Of a stretch of 47,941 nucleotides of DNA, positions 26,079 to 34,337 are shown piece by piece; position 1 is the first letter of the stretch, and each line of letters opens with the position of its first letter. The stretch lies in NCBI GenBank assembly GCA_910583795.1, contig CAJTZQ010000025.1, forward strand, positions 1 through 47,941, given 5' to 3'. Below the pieces are notes generated by a model. The model saw only the letters and a list, made by a program, of their open reading frames with translations. It had not been told where the DNA came from and did not search any database. The translations under genes were made by a program, and so were the position numbers. Origin of the DNA: an uncultured Muribaculaceae bacterium (GTDB taxonomy: Bacteria > Bacteroidota > Bacteroidia > Bacteroidales > Muribaculaceae).

Positions 26079-27269
26079 TCAGAAAATCACTTGAAGGCGG
26101 GCTTCAAGTAGATTGACGTGTCTGTTCGGAGTGACGGTGTTGAAGGTCGTGCCGTTCTCATCGACAGATGGAAAATAGCGGTCACGAACGCTGGTGTAGC
26201 TGTAGCGGAGGCGCACTATCATATATTTGTTGATATAATAATTGAGAGTGCAGTTCACATCGTTAAGTTTGCCACCGTAAATGTCTGCCTTTTTGTCGTT
26301 TGCATCCGTGTAATTATAACCCAGACATAATTCCAGAGAATGTGGTGAAGGTGTGGCAAGACCGCAGTCAGAGTCGGAATATTGATATCGTGAACCTATC
26401 AGCAATGTGCGGAACATGCCGTAAGCGCCTTGTGCCGTGTATCGGTGAAGTCCGTTCTTGCGTGCTACATTCATATAATAATATTGGCATTCAAATGCAA
26501 ACCTGCCTCTTGAAAAAAGAAGTTCAGGACTCATTTTAAAAAGTCCCCGAGCATCTGTGATCTTTGCATCGAGACACAGGATTTTAGACACTCGGCTCGG
26601 GAAATTCACTTTATATTCATAACCGGTGTGATCGAAGGCTGTTGGGGAGGAATAATTGAATGAAGAGCCGATCTGGAAAGCTTTTCCATCTTCATGCTGA
26701 GGTCTCCATACAAGACGTGTCTGTGCTCCCCATCCCTGTTTCCCAAGTTCATTGGCGGGTTTGGAAATTGCATTCCCCTCCACAAACGCTGTTGTGCCGG
26801 CGAAAAATTCTCCCTTATTGAAAATATGCATCAGACCAATAAGGCGCGGATTTGAATAGAAGAAATCGTTGGATTCCTCTTCTTCGTAAGACGGTTTCAT
26901 GGAAGAACTTGTCGTGGAATTTAGACCGAACTGCGGCACGAAATATCCAAGTCGGAACAGATTGTGGGTGTTGAGATCATATTCTAAATAAATGTCTTTC
27001 ATCCCCACTTTCCCGTTTGCAAAACCGATGTCGATTTTTGCTTTCCATTTCCCGTAGGTGGCTTTTAACCCGAGGCGCACATCGGGGATTGTGACACCGG
27101 TTACAAACTTGGATTCACCGGGAGCGAGATGTTTGTTGCCGTCGAAATATGCAGCTCCGTCCATAAGGATTCTCCCTGTAGGTTTGAGAGACAGTGTTGG
27201 TTCGTCTTCGGCATATATAGGGGTGACGAAAAGAGCCACCGCAGCAATGGCTATAGATAAAGTTTTCAT
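26079..27269 (-). CDS. Phosphate-selective porin (OprO/OprP-like)
   Basis: A 396-aa outer membrane beta-barrel with signal peptide (MKTLSIAIAAVALFVTPIYA) and alternating amphipathic strands. The N-terminal part (LKPTGRILMDGAAYFDGN...GVTIPDVRLGLKATYGKWKAKIDIGFANGKVGMKDIYLEYDL) is typical of the OprO/OprP family, and the C-terminus ends in an aromatic residue (LLEARLQVIF), as barrel-assembly signals do. It allows diffusion of phosphate or other anions. It lies 92 nt downstream of an acid phosphatase on the same strand, so hydrolysis and uptake of phosphate may be coupled (inference). Confidence 0.9.
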   Translation of the reverse strand: MKTLSIAIAAVALFVTPIYAEDEPTLSLKPTGRILMDGAAYFDGNKHLAPGESKFVTGVTIPDVRLGLKATYGKWKAKIDIGFANGKVGMKDIYLEYDLNTHNLFRLGYFVPQFGLNSTTSSSMKPSYEEEESNDFFYSNPRLIGLMHIFNKGEFFAGTTAFVEGNAISKPANELGKQGWGAQTRLVWRPQHEDGKAFQIGSSFNYSSPTAFDHTGYEYKVNFPSRVSKILCLDAKITDARGLFKMSPELLFSRGRFAFECQYYYMNVARKNGLHRYTAQGAYGMFRTLLIGSRYQYSDSDCGLATPSPHSLELCLGYNYTDANDKKADIYGGKLNDVNCTLNYYINKYMIVRLRYSYTSVRDRYFPSVDENGTTFNTVTPNRHVNLLEARLQVIF

Positions 27270-27361
27270 AGTTAATTGATTTTTAGCTTAATGTGGAAAT
27301 GGAAAAGATGTGAATAGTAGACTCCGGCAGTGATGTCCGGAGTCTGCAATTGTGCTGTCAT

Positions 27362-28180
27362 TTATTCAGTAGGTGTGGGAACAGGAGTGCCTTTCTCCAC
27401 TTTCCCTTGTTTCTTCAGTTTTTTGAATTCAGCTTTAGCTTTGGCAAGTTGTTTGTTGAAACCTGGGTCTGCGTGTAGTCGTGCCACTGTCATCGCTCCC
27501 GTGAGGCGTCCGGCGTCGACATCACTCTGGAAATGATAGCCACAGATCACTCGGCTCTCACCCATATCATATCCGCGCTTAAGGATTTCGTTCTGGCGTT
27601 CAGGGTTTAATTCCGCGAGCACGAGGGCGGTGGCCCAGCCTATGGAGGTGTGTCCCGATGGGTATGAGCCGTTGGTGGAAAGTTCTGCCTGTTGGGTTGG
27701 GTTGCAGGTGTCTTCCTCATAGAAACAGAATGGGCGTGTGCGGTTATAATAATTTTTTGCCTCCCGTGTGCCCAGATCACCGGCATCTTCACGCATACCT
27801 ACCACGAGCTTATAGATTTCAGGGGTGCCGTCTTCGGTTATGTCAATACCGAAAGCTTCTGAAAATGCCATAGGCACTCCGTCGCCACCCACATTTGCAT
27901 CAGAACATGCCACATCTCCGCGTGGAGTGTCGCGCTGGAGCTTGCCCCAGTTGTAGCGTGCCTGATCGAGCAAGAATGCGATAGACCCTCCGTCGGGAGG
28001 TGGAGGAAGAAGAATGAAGCTATTGGGGACATCGCCTTCTTGAAGGAAATATACGTCAGGATTAGTTCGATGATCTTTTACTATGGCGGGAATTGAGTCT
28101 TGACCGAACGTCCCGAATGTCACCATTGAAAATACGGTTGCAGCGAATGCATGCACAACCTTGCTGGAAAGTTTTTTCAT
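27362..28180 (-). CDS. Class A acid phosphatase (PAP2 superfamily, PhoN-like)
   Basis: A 272-aa periplasmic phosphatase with a signal peptide (about 1-26). The three-part PAP2 active site is complete: KNYYNRTRP (K-x6-RP), GSYPSGHTS (PSGH) and SRVICGYHFQSDVDAG (SR-x5-H-x3-D). The class A signature GSYPSGHT identifies the nonspecific acid phosphatase group. It releases inorganic phosphate from organic esters in the periplasm. The C-terminal 40 residues are lysine-rich. It is transcribed with the downstream porin; no clear TAnnTTTG promoter was found upstream. Confidence 0.93.
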   Translation of the reverse strand: MKKLSSKVVHAFAATVFSMVTFGTFGQDSIPAIVKDHRTNPDVYFLQEGDVPNSFILLPPPPDGGSIAFLLDQARYNWGKLQRDTPRGDVACSDANVGGDGVPMAFSEAFGIDITEDGTPEIYKLVVGMREDAGDLGTREAKNYYNRTRPFCFYEEDTCNPTQQAELSTNGSYPSGHTSIGWATALVLAELNPERQNEILKRGYDMGESRVICGYHFQSDVDAGRLTGAMTVARLHADPGFNKQLAKAKAEFKKLKKQGKVEKGTPVPTPTE

Positions 28181-28258
28181 AGTTATATAGTTTTAAGGGA
28201 ACTTTTTAATAAGAAGTTATTTTGTCTTTCAACAATTGCCTGGACGGAATAGTTCGTA

Positions 28259-28313
28259 ATAAATCTGCCGGGGGATGAAATATTTTTTGTATTTCATCCC
28301 CCGGCAGATTTAT
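28259..28313. terminator. Strong perfect hairpin terminator
   Basis: A 24-bp perfect stem (28259-28282 and 28290-28313) with a 7-nt loop TTTTTTG, located after the FadL-like gene stop and before the phosphatase gene on the same strand. Core pairs CTGCCGGGGG/CCCCCGGCAG. Confidence 0.9.
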
Positions 28314-28356
28314 CGGGTTGTATATATGTGTGGCGGAGAAGATATCCGGATGTGTT

Positions 28357-29685
28357 TCAGAACGCGAGGGAGATTCCTACTGACGCCACCCAGGAGTGGA
28401 GAGTGTAGTCGGCGGAGAATTTGACCGGCTGCCCCGTCAGTACGCCGGGACTTGTATATGATGCATCTTTAATGCCGAGACCTGCCACATACATTGCCCC
28501 GACATTCACTCCGAGACAGGGGATGGGACGGAATGTGAGCCCGAGGGTCGGTTCGATTTTAGTCATACCCGGAGTTTCAGGATTATAAAAATCTTTGTCA
28601 CATGGAGAGAAGTCTACCATCAATCCGGCTCTAAGGTCAAGACGTGGAGTGGTTTTCCATTCCACACCCGCTCTGACAAGCCATGAATTATGATAGTTCT
28701 TTTCAAGATGTTGGTCGAATTGAGACGCCCCTTCAAAAGCGATGTCAAGATTTTTGTAAGCGTTCCAGAAAGTGAGTTGGGCATCGATGTCTGCTATCAC
28801 TCGGTCGTTGTGCCAAGAGACCCCGAATCCGAGCGTGGCGGGACAAGGCATCTCGGCACTGAAATCGGTTTTTGAAATTCCATCAAGCTTTGACGCAAGC
28901 AATCCAAGAATAGCGGGGTCGGATGTGGCATAGCTCACTTCTGTTTTGCCGGCTTTTACTTTCATCATGCTTTTTGACCGGAAGTTTACTCCTGCGGTGA
29001 CATTTTTAGAGAAATCATACATCAATCCAAGATTTACTCCAAAAGCCACCCCTGCCTTACCGTTGAGATTTACAGACGCAGGAGTCACATCCCCGAAACG
29101 GTATTCGCTCCCCATCATTGCAAGTATTGCGTCAAGTTCGGCACCGGAAATCAATCCCTTGTTTAGATTCACTGATCCCCATGTGAAAGTAAGACCTGCT
29201 CCCACGGAGAGATTGGGGATAATTTGCCAGGAGATTGTAGGTTGAACCGTGTAAGCTTTCAAATCTACCGATTGGATGAGAGTGGCTCCGGGCCAATTGT
29301 CTGTCCAGTTGATAGAACTGCCATAAGGGGTATAGAATGAAATGCCTGCCTTCAAATTGTCGTAGATGCTGAAGGCTCCGAATGCGCTGAGAGGTGTGGA
29401 TGCCTTGTTGTCAGTGTGATAATCCTTATCTCCGACTTTGGCGGTGCATTTAGGAAATATGGCATTGAAGGAAGCTGAAGCTTCCACCTTGTTGTTCATA
29501 AATGCCATGCCGGCAGGATTGAAGAATTGGCTTTCCGCTCCTAATTTCATTCCGATTCCGGCATGTCCCATGCCAAGTTGGCGGGTGCTGAGAGTATTTA
29601 CTTGATAACCCTCAGCGAGGGCAGTTGCAGAGGAAAGAAGAAACAGTGCGGAAATCACGCTGTTCTTGAGAGTAAAAAAAGTCAT
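28357..29685 (-). CDS. OmpP1/FadL/TodX family outer membrane transporter
   Basis: A 442-aa outer membrane barrel for hydrophobic compounds such as long-chain fatty acids. Signal peptide followed by EGYQVNTLSTRQLGMGHAGIGMKLGAESQFFNPAGMAF, the N-terminal plug region with the NPAGMAF motif of the family. C-terminal strand ends WVASVGISLAF (terminal Phe). A longer frame begins at 29757, but the ATG at 29685 (MTFFTLKNSVISALFLL) directly starts the signal peptide. Single gene, with a -7 box at 29781-29788 and a strong terminator. Confidence 0.93.
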   Translation of the reverse strand: MTFFTLKNSVISALFLLSSATALAEGYQVNTLSTRQLGMGHAGIGMKLGAESQFFNPAGMAFMNNKVEASASFNAIFPKCTAKVGDKDYHTDNKASTPLSAFGAFSIYDNLKAGISFYTPYGSSINWTDNWPGATLIQSVDLKAYTVQPTISWQIIPNLSVGAGLTFTWGSVNLNKGLISGAELDAILAMMGSEYRFGDVTPASVNLNGKAGVAFGVNLGLMYDFSKNVTAGVNFRSKSMMKVKAGKTEVSYATSDPAILGLLASKLDGISKTDFSAEMPCPATLGFGVSWHNDRVIADIDAQLTFWNAYKNLDIAFEGASQFDQHLEKNYHNSWLVRAGVEWKTTPRLDLRAGLMVDFSPCDKDFYNPETPGMTKIEPTLGLTFRPIPCLGVNVGAMYVAGLGIKDASYTSPGVLTGQPVKFSADYTLHSWVASVGISLAF

Positions 29686-29780
29686 ATTTTGAATAATTAT
29701 GGTTATGTAATCCCTTTTCCCCGAGAAAATGAACGGGTTCATAAGTATCCGCTCCAAGGGATGTAATTAAATAGACTATG

Positions 29781-29788
29781 CAAAGTTA
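29781..29788 (-). promoter_or_regulatory. -7 element of the FadL-like gene
   Basis: The minus strand reads TAACTTTG, an exact TAnnTTTG, giving a leader of roughly 90 nt to the preferred start. Confidence 0.55.
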
Positions 29789-29891
29789 ATATTTTCTGAT
29801 GATATAAATGCAATAAATATCCCAAATATGCTTATTAGTTGGTCAAAAACACGTATTTTGCCATAAAAGAAAAAAGTATTAAATTCGCGGT

Positions 29892-31796
29892 ATGAATAGT
29901 TCTCTACAGGCTTTTACAGAACAACGACGTCTTCTGCAACTGGAATATGAAGCTGAAAGGAAGGCTTTCAGTGAGTTGACTGAGAAAATCGGTGTGACAC
30001 GTCTTGCCGACAGAGGCGATGCATGGTTTCCTTTGCATATCGGGCGTAGTTATTTTAATTCACTCAATCAACGGATTGTAGAGGTTGAACGTAAAAATCC
30101 ATCTGAGGATGCCGATCATAATTTCGAGTATGGCAAACCTGTGTCATTGTTTGTTACAAAGACCGACGGGACGGTGCGTCATTTGTTTTCAGGTACTGTG
30201 AGTTTTGTTGACGAAGACCGTATGGCTGTGGCGGTATCTGACAGTGCGGATCTCAGTCTGTTGTCTACTGGAGAAGCGGGAGTTGTGCTATCATTTGATG
30301 AAACCACCTATCGCTCTATGTTTGAGGCGATAGACCGGACAATAAATGCTAAAGGTAGACTCGGAGAATTGCGTGACCTGATTTACTCACACCGTAAAGC
30401 ACAGGAATTGTCGCTAAGTCGGATGCGATTCCCATATCTTAATGCTACTCAAGAAGAGGGTGTAAATAAAGTGTTGAGGGCAAAAGACGTGGCGATAGTA
30501 CATGGCCCTCCGGGAACCGGCAAGACCACGACTCTTGTCGAAGCGATTCATGAAACTCTCCGACGCGAAAGTCAGGTGCTCGTTTGTGCTCAGAGCAACA
30601 TGGCAGTCGATTGGATTTCAGAAAAGTTGACAGACAGAGGAATAAATGTATTGCGTCTTGGAAATCCTTCGAGGGTAAACGACAAAATGTTGTCTTTTAC
30701 CTACGAACGAAGATTTGAGGCTCATCCTGATTATCCAACCCTTTGGAGCATACGCAAGGCAATAAGAGAATTGCAGTCTGCACGACGCCATGGCACAGAC
30801 CAATGGCATCAGAAAATGGACCGGCTCAAAGGAAAGGCAACTGAACTGGAGATAAGAATCAATAATGATTTATTCAGCAATGCACATGTGATCGCATCCA
30901 CATTGGTGGGAAGTTCAAGCCGTTTATTAGAAGGTATGAAATTCTCCACGCTCTTTATAGACGAAGCTGCCCAGGCACTGGAAGCCGCTTGCTGGATTCC
31001 TATGCGTAGGGCGGGGAGAGTTGTGTTTGCCGGAGACCATTGCCAGCTGCCCCCTACAGTGAAATGCTATGAAGCCCTGAAGGGTGGGCTTGGCAAATCA
31101 TTAATGGAAAGAATTGTTGCAAACCATCCTGAAACTGTCATTCTTCTTACCACACAATATCGCATGAATGAGGAGATAATGCGGTTTTCGAGCGATTGGT
31201 TTTATAAAGGGGCAATGCAAGCCGCTCCTGACGTGAAATGGAGGGGGATACTTGATTATGACACCCCTATAGAATGGATAGACACTGCTTCACTTGAAAC
31301 CGATGGGGAGAATGAGGTCACTACTGACAATGTCGCGGTGACATTCAGGGAATCACTTGCCGGTGAAAATTACGGTAGGATCAATAAAGATGAAGCGCTT
31401 ATAACTTTACTGTCGCTTCAAAAATACATAGAAAGAATAGGGAAGGGTAGGTTTCTTGACGAGAGTATAGATGTAGGTCTCATATCTCCTTATAGGGCTC
31501 AGGTGAGATATCTGAGGCATCTGATAAAGCGGACACCTTTTTTCAAGCCATTCCGCCATAACATCACAGTGGATACCGTAGATGGATTCCAAGGTCAGGA
31601 AAGAGACGTGATAGTCATCTCCATGGTGAGGAGCAACGAGGGGGGAAATATAGGTTTTTTACGTGATTTGCGACGGATGAATGTTGCAATGACAAGAGCC
31701 AGGATGAAATTATTGATTATTGGAAATGTCCCTACTTTGACAGTTCATCCGTTTTACAAAAAACTTAATGAATATATCAATTCATTAGATAAATGA
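29892..31796 (+). CDS. SF1 DNA/RNA helicase, IGHMBP2/UPF1-like
   Basis: A 634-aa cytoplasmic superfamily 1B-type helicase. Motif I GPPGTGKTTTL (Lys211), motif Ia VCAQSNMAVDWI, motif II LFIDEAAQ, motif III GDHCQLPPT, motif IV-like TTQYRMNEEIM, motif V VDTVDGFQGQERDVIVISMVRSN and motif VI NVAMTRARMKLLIIG are all present in order. The N-terminal about 180 residues contain a beta-barrel-like insert region (1B). It would unwind nucleic acid using ATP; the cellular role of the bacterial members is poorly defined. Single gene. TTTG (29857-29860) and TAAATTCG (29880-29887, one mismatch) may be its promoter, which would leave almost no leader. Confidence 0.93.
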   Translation: MNSSLQAFTEQRRLLQLEYEAERKAFSELTEKIGVTRLADRGDAWFPLHIGRSYFNSLNQRIVEVERKNPSEDADHNFEYGKPVSLFVTKTDGTVRHLFSGTVSFVDEDRMAVAVSDSADLSLLSTGEAGVVLSFDETTYRSMFEAIDRTINAKGRLGELRDLIYSHRKAQELSLSRMRFPYLNATQEEGVNKVLRAKDVAIVHGPPGTGKTTTLVEAIHETLRRESQVLVCAQSNMAVDWISEKLTDRGINVLRLGNPSRVNDKMLSFTYERRFEAHPDYPTLWSIRKAIRELQSARRHGTDQWHQKMDRLKGKATELEIRINNDLFSNAHVIASTLVGSSSRLLEGMKFSTLFIDEAAQALEAACWIPMRRAGRVVFAGDHCQLPPTVKCYEALKGGLGKSLMERIVANHPETVILLTTQYRMNEEIMRFSSDWFYKGAMQAAPDVKWRGILDYDTPIEWIDTASLETDGENEVTTDNVAVTFRESLAGENYGRINKDEALITLLSLQKYIERIGKGRFLDESIDVGLISPYRAQVRYLRHLIKRTPFFKPFRHNITVDTVDGFQGQERDVIVISMVRSNEGGNIGFLRDLRRMNVAMTRARMKLLIIGNVPTLTVHPFYKKLNEYINSLDK

Positions 31797-31822
31797 TTTA
31801 AGTTTCGCAAGCATATTTAAGG

Positions 31823-31855
31823 TTTGAATGTTAAGGGGTTAAAAGGGTATATTTG
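31823..31855 (+). promoter_or_regulatory. Upstream promoter in the helicase-hisG spacer
   Basis: TTTG (31823-31826) and TATATTTG (31848-31855) with 21-nt spacing, a strong match. It would start RNA near 31862, about 255 nt before hisG and well before the second promoter. Confidence 0.6.
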
Positions 31856-31922
31856 CACATGATCCTTAGGAAAACCTGAAATCTATCCACAAATGGAGAT
31901 TAACCTTATAACCTCATAACCC

Positions 31923-31946
31923 TCAACTTTCGCTTGCGAAAGTTGA
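31923..31946. other. Perfect short hairpin in his upstream region
   Basis: TCAACTTTCGC-TT-GCGAAAGTTGA, an 11-bp perfect stem with a 2-nt spacer, without a T-tract. It could end helicase transcripts or be a structure in RNA from the upstream promoter. The rest of 31797-32117 contains no ORF of note and no His-rich leader peptide. Confidence 0.6.
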
Positions 31947-32026
31947 ATAAATTATTATGAGTACTTGTATAAAATATATCAAAAAATATTATTTTGTGAC
32001 TTAATTTGATATTTAATCTGAATATA

Positions 32027-32058
32027 CTTGCATTAATGCAATGAAAACGGTAAATTTG
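32027..32058 (+). promoter_or_regulatory. his operon promoter
   Basis: CTTG (32027-32030) and TAAATTTG (32051-32058), 20-nt spacing. The start would be near 32065, about 50 nt before the hisG ATG. Confidence 0.7.
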
Positions 32059-32117
32059 CAGTCATTAGTATTAATATGATATTCGCCAAAGGGTGAAACA
32101 TTTCTACGGGTAAAAAT

Positions 32118-32969
32118 ATGTTAACAATCGCCATTCAGAACAAGGGGCGTCTCAATGAAGACACTGTTGCCCTTATGGCGGATGCGGGAATAACTGCATC
32201 CGCAAGTCATCGTAAATTAATATCAGATGCCAAAGGTTTTCCCTTGCATGTGTTGTATCTTCGTGATGACGACATTCCGCAGGCTGTTGCCATGGGGGTT
32301 GCAGACATAGGAATTGTCGGTTTAAATGAAGTCCTTGAAAAGGAACAAGATGTAGATGTCAAGATGAACCTTGGATTTGGTGCCTGCCGTCTGTCTCTCG
32401 CCGTCCCCAAGGCTGTGGATTATCCGGGAATAAAGTGGTTCGAGGGTAAACGTGTGGCTACATCCTATCCTGTCATTCTTCGTAACTATTTTGCCGAACA
32501 TAATATCCATGCATTCGTCCATGAGATAGCGGGGTCTGTGGAAGTGGCTCCTGCAGTAGGTATGGCTGATGCCATTTTCGATATTGTCTCTTCGGGAGGA
32601 ACATTGATTCAGAATGGTCTCCGTGAAGAAGAAACGGTTATAAATTCAGAGGCAGTATTGATTGCCAATCCTCACCTCGAAGATGAAAAAGAAAAGGATA
32701 TCAACAAATTGATGTTCCGTTTCCGATCCATTCTTGAGAGCAGGGGAATGAAGTATGTGCTCATGAATCTGCCTAAAGATAAAATAGAAGAGGCGGTTGC
32801 ATTACTCCCCGGGATGAAGAGTCCGACACTTTTACCATTGGCAGACAAGGCATGGGTGTCGCTTCATGTTGTAATCCATGAAGACGATCTTTGGGAGAAG
32901 ATAGAGAAACTTAAAAACATTGGGGCTGCCGATATCCTTGTGCTTGCTCTCGAAAACGTGATTAGATAA
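32118..32969 (+). CDS. hisG: ATP phosphoribosyltransferase (long form)
   Basis: First step of histidine synthesis: ATP plus PRPP to phosphoribosyl-ATP. At 283 aa it is the long, HisZ-independent form with a C-terminal regulatory domain (about 210-283; LHVVIHEDDLWEKIEKLKNIGAADILVLALENV), where histidine feedback inhibition acts in this type. N-terminal LTIAIQNKGRLNED and the central VATSYPVILRNYF and GSVEVAPAVGMADAIFDIVSSGGTL (PRPP-binding) are clear. First gene of the operon; its stop overlaps the hisD start by one base (TAATG). Confidence 0.98.
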   Translation: MLTIAIQNKGRLNEDTVALMADAGITASASHRKLISDAKGFPLHVLYLRDDDIPQAVAMGVADIGIVGLNEVLEKEQDVDVKMNLGFGACRLSLAVPKAVDYPGIKWFEGKRVATSYPVILRNYFAEHNIHAFVHEIAGSVEVAPAVGMADAIFDIVSSGGTLIQNGLREEETVINSEAVLIANPHLEDEKEKDINKLMFRFRSILESRGMKYVLMNLPKDKIEEAVALLPGMKSPTLLPLADKAWVSLHVVIHEDDLWEKIEKLKNIGAADILVLALENVIR

Positions 32970-34246
32970 TGGAACTGATTATTAATCCCCCAAAGGAAAT
33001 TTGGGAATCATTATGCGAGAGAAATATTCCGGATGACGTAGATATTGAAAAGTCTGTAGAGGATATTATCTCGCAGATTAAGGAGAGGGGAGACGAAGCG
33101 CTCCTTGAATTTGCCGGAAAATTTGATAATTATTATGGCACCTCACTTCTCATTTCTGAGGAAGAGATCGAAGCGGGAGCTGCCAAGGTCAGTATGGATG
33201 TTGCCGATGCGATACGTAAGGCAGCTGCAAACATAGCTGCTTTTCATAAGGCGCAGCTCCCTCATCCGATAGAGTGTGAAACCACTCCCGGAGTGAAATG
33301 CATCCAAAAAGCTATAGCCGTGCAGCGGGTGGGATTGTATATACCCGGAGGGAGAGCTCCTCTTTTTTCCACTGTGCTCATGCTTGCTGTCCCTGCATCC
33401 ATTGCCGGATGCAAAGAGATTGTTCTGTGTACTCCTCAGAATGGTGAACATTGTATTGCTCCGGAAATTTTATTCGCGGCAAAACTTTGCGGGATACACA
33501 AAGTGTTTAGAATCGGCGGAGCTCAGGCAATTGCAGCAATGGCTTTCGGGACGGAAAGTGTGCCTAAGGTAAATAAGATTTTCGGACCGGGCAATAGATT
33601 CGTTACTAAGGCGAAACAGATTGTCAGCCGGTATACGGCAATCGACATGCCTGCGGGTCCAAGTGAAGTTATGGTTCTTGCGGATGATACGAGCAATCCT
33701 ATGTTCGTAGCGGCAGATATGCTCTCGCAAGCTGAGCATGGACCTGACAGTCAGGCAATCGCGGTATGCAGCTCTGAAAAAATAGCCAAGGAAGTAGCTG
33801 AACATGTTGAGCGTCTTGCGGAAAGGTTGCCACGTAGAGACTCTATAGAAGGTTCATTATCGCATAGTAGGATAATTACATTTCCAAATAGGGATAGGAT
33901 GATTGAATTTGCCAATGCCTATGCTCCCGAGCACCTTATATTATCATTAAAGGATCCTTGGGAGGCTTCAGAAAAGATAACTGCAGCCGGAAGTGTTTTT
34001 ATCGGCAATTATTCTCCGGAAAGTGCTGGGGATTATGCTTCAGGAACTAATCATACACTGCCTACATCAGGATGGGCACGTTCATTCAGTGGAGTGAATA
34101 TCGACAGTTTCATGCATAAGATCACATATCAAGAACTCACTCCTGAGGGGCTTGATTTGCTTTCTTCTGTTATCACGACAATGGCTCATGCCGAAGGGTT
34201 GGACGCACATGCGATGGCGGTTGATGTGAGAATTCATAATTCATAA
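32969..34246 (+). CDS. hisD: Histidinol dehydrogenase
   Basis: Oxidises L-histidinol to L-histidine in two NAD-dependent steps, the last reactions of the pathway. 425 aa, normal length. Signatures: VGLYIPGGRAPLFSTVLMLAVPA, RIGGAQAIAAMAFGT, KIFGPGNRFVTKAKQ, IDMPAGPSEVMVLAD, LSQAEHGPDSQA (zinc/catalytic His region) and NHTLPTSGWARSFSGV. The last residues (RIHNS) and the stop are formed by the first heptamers of an array (34231 on), so the C-terminal tail is not the ancestral one. Start overlaps hisG. Confidence 0.98.
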   Translation: MELIINPPKEIWESLCERNIPDDVDIEKSVEDIISQIKERGDEALLEFAGKFDNYYGTSLLISEEEIEAGAAKVSMDVADAIRKAAANIAAFHKAQLPHPIECETTPGVKCIQKAIAVQRVGLYIPGGRAPLFSTVLMLAVPASIAGCKEIVLCTPQNGEHCIAPEILFAAKLCGIHKVFRIGGAQAIAAMAFGTESVPKVNKIFGPGNRFVTKAKQIVSRYTAIDMPAGPSEVMVLADDTSNPMFVAADMLSQAEHGPDSQAIAVCSSEKIAKEVAEHVERLAERLPRRDSIEGSLSHSRIITFPNRDRMIEFANAYAPEHLILSLKDPWEASEKITAAGSVFIGNYSPESAGDYASGTNHTLPTSGWARSFSGVNIDSFMHKITYQELTPEGLDLLSSVITTMAHAEGLDAHAMAVDVRIHNS

Positions 34247-34320
34247 TTCATAATGTATGATTTCGTATTTCAGTATTATTATAATTCGTTGAGAATTATG
34301 AATTATGCATTATGAATTAT
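34231..34320. repeat. Inverted heptamer arrays forming a hairpin, hisD-hisC spacer
   Basis: Left part: AATTCAT x3 and AATGTAT (34231-34258). Right part: GAATTAT x2, GCATTAT, GAATTAT (34293-34320). They are inverted copies of related units: 34243-34255 pairs perfectly with 34308-34320 (13 bp) and more pairing is possible inside. The left part overlaps the end of hisD. Confidence 0.92.
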
Positions 34321-34337
34321 ATATTGATTAGAAAACG

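Noticed and set aside
25907..26116. 69-aa plus-strand ORF
   Set aside because: It is a reading frame through tRNA-Leu and its terminator.
31860..32117. A his leader peptide/attenuator analogous to the trp one
   Set aside because: No short ORF with clustered His codons and no hairpin with a T-tract directly before hisG.
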